Below, in pieces: positions 1 to 6,900 of a stretch of DNA of 21,500 nucleotides. The notes below the pieces were generated by a model. The model had not been told where the DNA came from. It did not search any database and was given only the letters and a program-made list of their open reading frames with translations. The stretch lies in the NCBI GenBank assembly GCA_031265345.1, contig JAISCU010000120.1, positions 1 through 21,500 of the forward strand. The letters run 5' to 3'. The position numbers and the translations under genes are program-made. The stretch comes from Bifidobacteriaceae bacterium. Its GTDB lineage: Bacteria > Actinomycetota > Actinomycetes > Actinomycetales > WQXJ01. Numbering within the stretch: position 1 is the first letter of the stretch; each line of letters starts with the position of its first letter.

Positions 1-492
1 CATGGAGCCGCCCCAGCCTTTCGATAGGCCGTCCGCCCGGCCGTAGAGTTCGGCCATGACGCGGCCCGGTTCGGCCCCGCGGGCCAGGGCGAAGCCGTGC
101 TCGCGGTAATTCGTGAACAGGTAGTCGGTGGGCTCCATGGCGGCCGCCGAGCCCACGATGAACGCCTCCTCGCCCAGGTTCAGGTGCAGATAGCCCCCGA
201 TCAAAGCCTGGGTGTAGGAACGTCCGGCGCGCTCCTCGAAGCGTCTGATCAGGAGCATCTGGCGGTAGAAATCGGCCAGTTGGCGGTCTTCGGCGCCGGA
301 CCGAGGCGCGGTGGTCCGGCGCGCGGCTGGCTTGCTGGTGGCGGTCTTGCTAGTGGCAGTCTTGCTGGTGGCGGTCTTGCTGGTGGCGGTTTTGGCGCGG
401 CCCCTGGCGGGCCGGGCCGATGGCCTCGTCCTGGCGCGAGCGGGGGTATTGCTCTTGATGCCTTGGGCCGTCGCGGTGGTGGATTGCACCAT
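1..492 (-). CDS. pdhA: Pyruvate dehydrogenase E1 component, alpha subunit (5' part; gene continues past the window edge)
   Basis: E1 alpha is the thiamine-diphosphate-dependent subunit that decarboxylates pyruvate and acetylates the E2 lipoyl group. Reading leftward from ATG at 492, 164 codons stay open to base 1. After a basic Lys/Ala/Thr-rich tail of about 65 residues the family core begins: a YRQMLLIRRFEER helix, then YLHLNLGEEAFIVGSAAA, then YLFTNYREHGFALARG, then YGRADGLSKGWGGSM. The last matches the family's G-x-GGSM segment. The thiamine-diphosphate GDG...N motif would lie beyond the window. The start is fixed by an AAGGAG ribosome site at 501-506, ten bases upstream of the ATG. The tail contains four copies of the pentapeptide KTATS. 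In this family the alpha gene is usually followed by the beta and E2 genes, which would be off the left edge. The enzyme could be a branched-chain 2-oxoacid E1 alpha instead, since these share the N-terminal core. Confidence 0.88.
   Translation of the reverse strand, partial: MVQSTTATAQGIKSNTPARARTRPSARPARGRAKTATSKTATSKTATSKTATSKPAARRTTAPRSGAEDRQLADFYRQMLLIRRFEERAGRSYTQALIGGYLHLNLGEEAFIVGSAAAMEPTDYLFTNYREHGFALARGAEPGRVMAELYGRADGLSKGWGGSM
331..390 (-). repeat. Four tandem 15-bp units inside the E1 alpha gene, encoding KTATS repeats
   Basis: Four exact-length 15-bp units lie head to tail at 331-345, 346-360, 361-375 and 376-390. On the coding strand the unit is ACCGCCACCAGCAAG, with two base differences in the second unit. 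Because 15 is a multiple of three, copy-number change keeps the frame and only lengthens or shortens the basic N-terminal tail. The peptide resembles the Lys/Ala-rich tails of histone-H1-like proteins. This similarity is compositional only. Confidence 0.9.
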
Positions 493-500
493 GGCCGGCT

Positions 501-506
501 CTCCTT
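501..506 (-). promoter_or_regulatory. Ribosome binding site of the E1 alpha gene
   Basis: The minus strand reads AAGGAG, followed by eight bases to the ATG at 492. It is the clearest Shine-Dalgarno site in the window and sets the start codon. Confidence 0.75.
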
Positions 507-508
507 AC

Positions 509-524
509 TGATTCAGTTGAGTCA
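509..524. promoter_or_regulatory. Candidate operator: paired TGANTCA sites upstream of the E1 alpha gene
   Basis: Plus strand reads TGATTCA-GT-TGAGTCA: two TGA-N-TCA near-palindromes separated by two bases, directly upstream of the ribosome site in a locally AT-rich leader. Placement fits a repressor or activator site controlling pyruvate dehydrogenase. No matching regulator is visible and chance is possible. Confidence 0.2.
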
Positions 525-636
525 AACGAAAATGTCCGGTCACGATAACACAAACCCCAAGTAATTCATCCCACGATTTCCGGATCGTTCGCCACCTGGT
601 CAGCTCAGGCCTCATGCGGGCCGCGGAACGGCTGCT

Positions 637-665
637 CGGCCCGCTCCGCGGCTGCGTGATGGGGG
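637..665 (-). repeat. Element E, copy 1 (minus orientation)
   Basis: On the minus strand this 29-bp stretch matches 20889-20917 at 25 of 29 positions, around the core ATCACGGAGCCACGAAGC (here ATCACGCAGCCGCGGAGC). The same element recurs at 2745-2781. It sits about 120 bp from the repeat array at 788-1050. The rest of 525-787 holds no gene I recognise. Confidence 0.55.
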
Positions 666-787
666 AAAGGGCCGCGAACTCGGACTTGGCGACCAGCGGC
701 TACGCGGTCCTTTCAGAGCATGGTCCTGTTCCGCGATGCTGTTGAGCTTCGGGGACGTGGCCGTGGTCAGGGCTGGACGATGGCGGG

Positions 788-1050
788 AAAAGACAGGATC
801 CCTGGCAGTCGCGCGCGAGTGTCAGGGATCGTGTCTTTCTTCGGGACGGGGTTTCATCGAGTGTTAGGGATCGTGTCTTTTCTTGTCCGGCCCCATGCCA
901 CGGCTGGCAGCGGAGCCGCAGGCCAGCGGGCCGGGCCGGAAAAGGGCACGATTGACAAAAGACACGATCCCTAACAGTCGCGGAAACGGGACTGCGAGAA
1001 AAGACACGATCCCTAACAGTCGGCGCCGAGTGCCATGGATCGCGTCTTTT
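788..1050. repeat. Mirror-symmetric array 1: six copies of a 23-bp repeat
   Basis: Consensus begins AAAAGACACGATCCCTAAC and ends AGTC. Copies lie at 788-810 (+), 817-839 (-), 859-881 (-), 957-979 (+), 999-1021 (+) and 1028-1050 (-). Each left copy pairs with a right copy of opposite orientation around one centre: start plus partner end is 1838 for all three pairs. The two arms (788-881 and 957-1050, 94 bp each) are imperfect inverted repeats. The 23-mers are conserved better than the spacers. The 75-bp middle carries its own short stem, TCCGGCCC at 886-893 against GGGCCGGA at 933-940. Same-orientation neighbours are 42 bp apart, about four helical turns. Open reading frames across it are by-products of the repeats. 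Confidence 0.85.
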
Positions 1051-1322
1051 CCACGCCCGCCCACGGGTCGACCACCGCGTCGGCAGGGCCACCGGAGCGC
1101 CCCTTTCTCTCTCCCCTCAGCAATCGGCATCGGGCACAGGCCCCTGTTCTGCTTACGACGGAGGAGACCTGCCCGGCCGGGCGGTCACCGGAACGCGGGG
1201 CAGGCTCCATGTTCTGGCCGACGCGGGCGAAGGCGGGTTGGCGAGACCAGCCGGGTGAGCGGCATCGTGCGAATGACCGTGGGCAACGCGGGGCCGAGCG
1301 CGCGTCGGGCCGGTCCAGGGCC
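1051..1322. other. Intergenic stretch between array 1 and the iron transporter gene
   Basis: No coding region is convincing here. Two small pieces were seen. A degenerate Element E-like sequence (TCACCGGAACGCGGGGCAGG) begins at about 1185 on the plus strand. A 23-bp sequence at 1250-1272 (minus) recurs at 3519-3541 (plus) with 22 of 23 bases identical. Confidence 0.4.
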
Positions 1323-1328
1323 TAGTAT
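1323..1328 (+). promoter_or_regulatory. Candidate -10 box for a leaderless transcript of the iron transporter gene
   Basis: TAGTAT lies nine bases before the ATG at 1338. A start seven to ten bases downstream of the box would fall on or just before that ATG. There is no Shine-Dalgarno sequence between the box and the ATG, which fits leaderless translation, common in Actinomycetota. I see no good -35 box. Confidence 0.35.
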
Positions 1329-1337
1329 CGAACCACC

Positions 1338-2456
1338 ATGCCAACCACCACTCCGCCTCCGTCCGGACCCACCTCGGGGCACGCTCAGGGCGAGCTGCCC
1401 GCCGAGCCCACGCGCCAACAGATCCGGCGCTGGCGGCGCTACCTGGCGGACGAGATCCAGGAGGCGGCCACCTACAAGGACCTGGCCAAGCGGTCGACGC
1501 CGGAGGAGCGGGCGATCCTGCTCGGGCTGGCGGAGGCCGAACAGCGCCACGCCGACCACTGGCGCGGACTGCTCGGAGACAAGGCCAGCAAGCGGATGTC
1601 GCGGCGCTTCTCGACCGATCTGCTGGCGTTCATGGCCAAACGGTTCGGCTTCGTGTTCGCCCTCGCCATCGCGGGCCGCGAGGAGACGCGGACCCGCTAC
1701 TGGCGCGACCCGAGCGTCCCCGAGTCCATGACGGCCGACGAACAGGTCCACTCCGAGGTCATCCGGGGTTTGGCGGCCCGCGGGCGGGCGCGGCTGTCCG
1801 GCACCTTCCGGGCGGCGGTGTTCGGCGCCAACGACGGGCTGGTGTCCAACCTGTCGCTGGTGATGGGGATCGGGGGCACCGGCGTCAGCCCCAAAGTCGT
1901 GCTGCTGACGGGCGTGGCGGGGCTCCTGTCCGGCGCCATGTCGATGGCCGCCGGAGAGTACGTCTCGGTCGACTCGCAAAAGGCCCTGCTCGACGCCTCC
2001 AACCCCGACCCCAAGACCTCCCGCATGCTGCCGTACCTCAACATCAACGCCAACGAGCTGGCCCTGGTCTACCAAGCGCGCGGCATGTCCACTGAGGACG
2101 CCAAGAAGCAGGCCGACGAGGTCCTGCGCCACCAAGCGTCGTTCTCGCTGCCCGGCTCGCATTCCGACTCGATCGTGGTCGGCTCGGGCGTGAAGGCTGC
2201 GGCGGCCTCGTTCTGCTTCTTCTCCTCCGGCGCGATCTTCCCGGTGCTGCCTTACCTGATGGGCATGACTGGCCTGGAGGCCGTCATCTGGGCGGCGGGC
2301 CTGGTCGGCGCGGGCCTGGCCATCACCGGCATGTGCGCCGGCATCCTCTCCGGCACCTCGCCGCTGAAGAAAGCCCTGCGCCAAGTCGCCATCGGCTGGG
2401 GCGCGGCAGCCGTCACCTACCTGCTCGGCCGCGTCTTCGGCACCACCGTGGGGTGA
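1338..2456 (+). CDS. Rubrerythrin-VIT1 fusion iron transporter (Er-VIT1 / MbfA-like)
   Basis: The 372-residue protein joins two modules. Residues about 30-150 form a ferritin-like (rubrerythrin) helix bundle with di-iron-type ligands: E39/E42, the EAEQRH motif at 66-71 with H74, and EQVHSE at 135-140. Residues about 155-372 form a VIT1/CCC1 membrane domain with the family signatures GANDGLVSNLSLVMG (163-177) and MAAGEYVSVDSQ (203-214), then hydrophobic segments near 285-305, 310-335 and 350-367. Proteins of this fused type, such as MbfA of alpha-proteobacteria, sense cytoplasmic iron with the ferritin part and export it through the VIT part. Export of Fe2+ (possibly Mn2+) at the plasma membrane is therefore inferred here. 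The gene is monocistronic, between two repeat arrays, and no iron-regulator box was recognised. The start lacks a ribosome site, so leaderless translation is likely. Confidence 0.9.
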   Translation: MPTTTPPPSGPTSGHAQGELPAEPTRQQIRRWRRYLADEIQEAATYKDLAKRSTPEERAILLGLAEAEQRHADHWRGLLGDKASKRMSRRFSTDLLAFMAKRFGFVFALAIAGREETRTRYWRDPSVPESMTADEQVHSEVIRGLAARGRARLSGTFRAAVFGANDGLVSNLSLVMGIGGTGVSPKVVLLTGVAGLLSGAMSMAAGEYVSVDSQKALLDASNPDPKTSRMLPYLNINANELALVYQARGMSTEDAKKQADEVLRHQASFSLPGSHSDSIVVGSGVKAAAASFCFFSSGAIFPVLPYLMGMTGLEAVIWAAGLVGAGLAITGMCAGILSGTSPLKKALRQVAIGWGAAAVTYLLGRVFGTTVG

Positions 2457-2457
2457 G

Positions 2458-2479
2458 CGCGCAACTATGGTTGGGCGCG
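2458..2479 (+). terminator. Small hairpin immediately after the iron transporter stop codon
   Basis: CGCGCAAC-TATG-GTTGGGCGCG can form an eight-pair stem with a two-base bulge, starting one base after the TGA. No T tract follows. It may work together with the stronger hairpin at 2503-2524. Confidence 0.35.
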
Positions 2480-2502
2480 ATTCCCAGCTAGCTATTCCCG
2501 GC

Positions 2503-2524
2503 GGCGCGGCCGGATAGCCGCGCC
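2503..2524 (+). terminator. GC-rich hairpin terminator of the iron transporter gene
   Basis: GGCGCGGC-CGGATA-GCCGCGCC is a perfect eight-base stem with a six-base loop, 47 bases after the stop. It lacks a T tract, as many actinobacterial terminators do. Directly after it a 14-bp unit (GCGCCTGGGCGAGC) is repeated twice at 2520-2547. The following 2548-2744 shows no gene. Confidence 0.5.
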
Positions 2525-2744
2525 TGGGCGAGCGCGCCTGGGCGAGCGCGCCCGTGCAGGTGCTCGGGACCGGCTCCCGTGGCGGGCACTCCTGAAAGGC
2601 CCTGCTGATTGACGATGCCGCGCGGCCGACCTGGCAGGTCGCGGGGACGGCCCGCTTTCATCAGGGCACTGACCAGGCAAGACGGAGCGTTCCCGCAGGC
2701 CAGCGCCAGCACTGAATGGGACCGTGACCGCTCCGAAAGTCGAC

Positions 2745-2781
2745 GCGACTCTCCTCGATCACGGAACCGCGAAGCAGGCTG
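2745..2781 (+). repeat. Element E, copy 2
   Basis: This 37-bp stretch matches 20881-20917 at about 31 of 37 positions (core ATCACGGAACCGCGAAGC). Similarity continues a few bases upstream through AAAGTCGA against ACAGTCGA. It runs into the left edge of array 2. Confidence 0.7.
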
Positions 2782-2800
2782 TTCTGCACGCGGGGACGTT

Positions 2801-3078
2801 TCGAGTCCGCTGTTTGGCGCCCTGGGACCCGTCGAGTCCGCTGTTTCCCATGCGCTTGTTCGTCGAGTCCGCTGTTTCCCATGCGCTTGTTCGTCGAGTC
2901 CGCTGTTTTGCGTCCGGCTCTCTTTCGTTTTGCCTGGTCAGCGCATCGCGTATGAGTCGGGACGCGCGCAGAACCCCGGACTCGATGAACAGGGGCACGC
3001 AAACCAGCGGACTCGGCGGGGTTGAACGCCCAAAAACGCGGAGTCAAGGGGGTCGAGGGCCCAAAACAGCGGAGTCGA
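2801..3078. repeat. Mirror-symmetric array 2: 15-bp sites at exact 31-bp steps, four forward then four reversed
   Basis: The site is TCGAGTCCGCTGTTT. Forward copies start at 2801, 2832, 2863 and 2894. Reversed copies end at 2985, 3016, 3047 and 3078. All same-strand steps are 31 bp, close to three helical turns. Every forward start plus its mirror-image reverse end equals 5879, so the array is an exact mirror about 2939.5, with 108-bp arms and a 62-bp loop. Units 2 and 3 also share their 16-bp spacer, CCCATGCGCTTGTTCG. Degenerate fifth sites appear at 2770-2784 and 3095-3109. The array abuts the truncated vapC gene. Reading frames through it are repeat artefacts. Confidence 0.88.
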
Positions 3079-3107
3079 TGGACGACTCGCGCGGATCGAC
3101 GGACTCG

Positions 3108-3489
3108 GCGTTGGAGCATGAGAGGCACGCCCACCACGGGCGGGTCACGGCTTGGCTCAAGGGCACCGATCGCTGGGCCACCACGCCGGTGACCCAGTCC
3201 GCCCTGGTTCGCCTGTTGCTGAACCCGCAGATAAGCGGCCGGAGGATCAGCGGCGCGGAGGCGTTGAGGGTGTTGGCGTCGGTCCGCGCCACGCCATGTG
3301 TTCCTGCCGGACGCCTCCTCGTTCGCCGAACCGGTGATCGACCTGACTGGTCTGATGGGGCGCCGCCAGACCACGGACCTCCATCTGGTCAACCTGGCCG
3401 CCGGCCACGGCCCGGCGTTCGCGACCCTCGACGCCCGGATCGTCTCGGCGCTGTCCAACGCGGACGCGAAATGGGTCAAGTCGATCTGA
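3108..3489 (+). pseudogene. Broken VapC-type PIN-domain toxin gene
   Basis: VapC toxins are PIN-domain ribonucleases of toxin-antitoxin pairs. Frame one (from about 3108) reads HAHHGRVTAWLKGTDRW, then ATTPVTQSALVRLLLNPQ and SGAEALRVLASVRATP. After a one-base frame change between about 3280 and 3297 it continues with PRHVFLPDASSFAEP, IDLTGLMGRRQTTDLHLVNL and AAGHGPAFATLDARIVSAL, ending at TGA 3487-3489. Joined, these give about 126 residues against a usual 130-145, so roughly the first 10-15 residues, with the first catalytic Asp, are missing. The end of repeat array 2 lies where they should be. The usual PIN Glu after the conserved Thr-Pro-x-Thr appears as Gln (TPVTQS), while Asp residues in TDLHL and FATLD remain. 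No antitoxin gene is visible upstream. The gene is most likely dead. Confidence 0.72.
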
Positions 3490-3518
3490 CCAGGGCTGCG
3501 GCGCCCGCCAAACCCCGC

Positions 3519-3587
3519 TCGCACGATGCCGCCCACCCGGCACGTCGAGAGCCCACGGGTCCGCCCGACCAGGGCCGGCGGCATCGT
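3519..3587. repeat. Dispersed ACGATGCCGC repeat forming an inverted pair after the vapC remnant
   Basis: ACGATGCCGCC at 3523-3533 and GGCGGCATCGT at 3577-3587 are a perfect 11-bp inverted pair 43 bases apart. The left side belongs to a 23-bp match (3519-3541) with 1250-1272 on the other strand. Further intergenic copies of the 10-bp core lie at 2612-2621 and 20549-20559. It could act as a terminator hairpin for the vapC remnant, but the long loop argues against that. Confidence 0.55.
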
Positions 3588-3598
3588 CTGCCTAATCA

Positions 3599-3831
3599 GG
3601 GGACGGTTCCTCGACTATTCGGGGGACAGACGTGCCGCAGCGACAGCCAGAATTCCGGCCTTTGGACACGTAATGGGGACGGACCCGTTATCCACAGGGT
3701 TTGACCTGCGGCAACACCCGCCGAGGGAGCGAGCTTGGGCATGGAAAGGTACCGTCCCCGGGATTGGGGGACAAAGGCGGGGGGCTTCGCGGGGCGGGGC
3801 GGGGTGGCTCCGTCCCCCGGCGTAGGTCCCC
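3599..3831. repeat. Cluster of GGGGAC motifs in both orientations
   Basis: Motifs are GGGGACGGTTCC (3599-3610), GGGGGACAGACG (3621-3632), GGGGACGGACCC (3675-3686), the reverse form GGTACCGTCCCC (3748-3759), GGGGGACAAAGG (3766-3777), reverse GGCTCCGTCCCCC (3806-3818) and reverse GGTCCCC near 3825. The first and fourth form an inverted pair. Similar GGGGACAG/GGGGACGG motifs occur in extragenic palindromes in other bacteria, so this may be a decayed element. That link is from memory and is not shown here. No transposase is present. The region 3490-3962 otherwise has no gene. Confidence 0.5.
3688..3696 (+). promoter_or_regulatory. Single perfect DnaA-box sequence
   Basis: TTATCCACA matches the DnaA-box consensus exactly and is followed by GG. 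It stands alone, with no dnaA or dnaN nearby and no cluster of further boxes, so it is not an origin. Titration or chance are both possible. Confidence 0.3.
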
Positions 3832-3858
3832 TACTACGGCCGGGGAACGGAGCCCGGA

Positions 3859-3906
3859 GCCGGGGCCGACCGATTGATCCCTCACGTACAATCGATCAGC
3901 CCCGGC
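3859..3906 (-). terminator. Strong hairpin terminator of the giant surface-protein gene
   Basis: On the minus strand GCCGGGGC plus TGATCGATTG pairs with CAATCGGTCG plus GCCCCGGC, giving an 18-pair stem around a 12-base loop, 56 bases after the TAA. Two pairs are U-G in minus-strand RNA but become C-A mismatches in plus-strand RNA. The stem is therefore built for the minus transcript, which is the giant gene. No T tract follows. Confidence 0.65.
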
Positions 3907-3962
3907 CGATCTGCGACACCTTCTATTCGTACATCTGTAGTATTGCTGCTCGATCGGGGGCG

Positions 3963-6900
3963 TTAGACGGCATGGTCGTCCCCGCGCTTGTGGCGGCGGC
4001 GCGCCCAGGCCCGAAGCCCCGCGCCGAACAATAGGAGGCCGACAGCGTCCAGGACCAGGCTCGCCGCGGCGTGCGCGCCCGTGAAGGGCAGGCCTCCGCC
4101 GGGCTTGTTCGCCGACGGCGACGGCGAGTTGTCCGAGGCGAACGAACTTGACGGGCCCGACGAAGGCTCGGGCCACCCGTTCGGGCCAAGCGGACTAAGC
4201 CATATTGGCGGGTTCAGCCGCGCTGAGGCGCTGGGCGTCGCGGACGCGCTCGCTGAGGCGGTCGCGCCGGGCGAAGCGCTCGCGGCGGCCGACGCGGACC
4301 CGCCGGAAGACGGTGACGCGCTGGCTGAGGTGGTTGGGCTGGGCGAGGCGGCCGACGCCGCCGGACTGGCCGAAGGGGTCGCGCTCGCTGAGGCGGTCGC
4401 GCCGGGCGCAGCGCTGGCGGTGGCAAACGAGGTCGGACTGGGCGACGCGGACGCGCTGGGGGTAGCCGACCGGTCCGATGACGCGGACGCGCTGGGCGTC
4501 GCGGACGCGCTCGCCGATGGGATCGCACCAGGCGGAGCGCTCGCGGCGGCCGACGCGGACCCGCCAGACGAGGCAACCGAGCCCGGCGAGGCGCTGGCAC
4601 TTGCGCTGGCAGAGGCCGATTGGTCCGGCCCCTCCCCCTTGGTGAACCGCAGGCGGGCACTGGCCGGGCCGGTGGTCGCGGTCGCGCCGTCGGCCACCGC
4701 GATGTCCTGGCCATTCACCCGGCCCGTCACCTCGTAGACGCCTTCGGCTCCGCCAAGGGTGACCGCGACGCCGCCGCCACCGACGGGAGGACGCAGCTCG
4801 CCGGGGCGTCCCATCGGGGCGGCGGGGCCGTAGAAAACCGAGTCCGCCGATGCCGTCACCACAGCCGGTCCGGTCACGCGATCAGCCCCGTGGCCCACCC
4901 AGGCGCCGGCCGGGACGCTCAACTGAACGGCGCACTGAACCTGGCTGGAGCCGTCCCAGCAGGAGGCGGCGTTGCCATGGGCGTCGCGCAGCCTGGCCGT
5001 CACCGCCAGCCCAGCCGGATCGTCCGCGGGGACCGGCGCGGGCGGGCTGGTCAACTCGGAACGCGAGCCCGCTGGCGGGCCGCCGACGAACAACGCCGCG
5101 CGCGAATACTCCGAGCCACCGGCTTCGGTCCCGATCGGCGAGCCGCCCAGGTCCGCACCGACATAGGCCCAACCGGCGACGGTCGAGACCACAGGGACCG
5201 ACACGCGGCCCGCCAGGTCGGTCTGGTACGACCCGGCTGGGCACGTGCCTGCCGCAGCGCCGGAACCGACGCTGACCCCGTCCGGCAATTGCGGCGTGAC
5301 GCACTGCCCCGACACCGGTTTCGCCGCCGAGCCGGTCAGCCCGTTCATCACGGTGACGGTCAAAGTGTGCGAACCGATACCGTCCGCCACGACTGCTTCA
5401 CTCGCAGGATCGGTCTTGACCAGGGTGAACGATGACGCCGACGCCAGCGGTGCGCCAGCCGCGAAAGTGACGTCCCCAGGCCCCAGAGCGACCGACAGGG
5501 CACCGTCCGCGATCCGGGCCGTGACAGGGAACGTCCCCTCGAAATCGGACACGAGGCGGGCCAGCGCCAAACCGGGAGTGTGGACGCCGTCCAGACGGCA
5601 CTCCGGTCGCGCGGGCACCGGCTCGGCCCCGCAGGTGGTCACCGTCAAGGTCTTGGCCAGCGGGGACGCAAAGCCATCGACGAAGACCGGCGTCCCAGCC
5701 GTGCCCGGCTGATCGGCAGGCACCTCGAAGGCGACTTCGACCCCCGGCACCCCGTTGCCATGGGCGTCTTGGACCACCACCCGCGCCCACGACTGTTCCT
5801 CCGAGTCGTTCAGCACCGCAGAGCCCAGAGTCTCGAACGTGTCGGCGGTCCCCTCGACGCTGGCCGGACCAGCCACGAACCGGGCCCGCTTCAGAGTCTG
5901 CCGGTGGTCCGGATCGCCCTGATCCGGCCCTATTGCCACCGGCACGCCGTCGGCCTGCGCGAAGGCCCTGATCCAGACCCATCCGGAACGGTTCCCCGGC
6001 GCGCCCACCGAGGCGGAGGCCAGGCCGTCCTGGTCGGATCGGCCCGCCGCGATGGTGGTCCACGGCACCGAGCCCGGAGCGGAACCGGAGCCTTCGGCGA
6101 CCTGGATCGTCACGGGAACGCCAGCGACCGGATTGCCCCGCGTGTCGAGAATCTGAACCACGGCCTGGTGCGCCTCGGCTCCGGCCACCCTGGGCACCGC
6201 CTCGGTCGGGACGCTGAGGCGCGACTCGGGTCCCGCGGGCCGTCCCGAGTTGAAGCGGACCACGACCTTCCCGTCCTCGCGCACGATGCCGCCACCCTCG
6301 TCACGCACCAGTTCTATGGCGCTCCCGTTGGCCGTCTCCAGCGCCGCCGTCACAGTGTGGGCGCCGGCTTTGGCCGAGGTCAGGCGCAGTGTCGCGGTGC
6401 CCCCGACAGCCGCGACGTCGACCTCGGCCGGGCCCTCGACAGGCACGCCTCCAACCGATGCCAGCGCGGTGAGACCGGCTGGAACGCTGAAAGCCACGGT
6501 CCCGCCACTGGCCGGATTGTCGCCCAGGTCGCGCAGCCGGGCCACCACCGCCACCTCGGTCGTCCCGTCCGCCAGCGCGCCGCTGGACGGCTCGACCAGC
6601 CAAGACCGCGCGGGCACGGCCGCCCCGCCCACGAACCTGACCCTGAAGGGCGCCCCGACATCGGCCCAGGCACCGTCCCAGACCTGGACCCGGCCGTGGA
6701 ACTCGCCAGCGGTCTTGGAACCCAGCCGCCACGAGTGGCGGCCATGCTCGCCCACGGTCGGTGTGCCGGTCAGGGCTTCGGACGGACCATCGAGCGCGAC
6801 CGGTCCGGGCAGACCGACGATCCGCACCCGTGCGCCGGGGACCGCCAGCTTGGCTGTCGAGAGCGCCGTCACGGTCACTTCGTACCAGTCCCCTGGATCG

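Noticed and set aside
590..760. Possible short coding remnant on the plus strand (SGLMRAAERLLGPLRG region)
   Set aside because: No recognisable family, no ribosome site, and it overlaps Element E copy 1.
883..1731. Plus-strand 282-codon frame spanning array 1 and the start of the iron transporter gene
   Set aside because: It overlaps the real gene in another frame and its front half is repeat sequence.
2801..2908. CRISPR-like array with 15-bp repeats and 16-bp spacers
   Set aside because: The repeat is too short, two spacers are identical, and the array reverses orientation midway. None of this fits CRISPR.
2661..3584. Minus-strand 307-codon frame across array 2
   Set aside because: The peptide comes from the 31-bp repeats and the reverse strand of the vapC remnant. 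There is no family resemblance.
3688..3696. Replication origin suggested by a perfect DnaA box
   Set aside because: There is only one box and no AT-rich unwinding region, dnaA or dnaN nearby.
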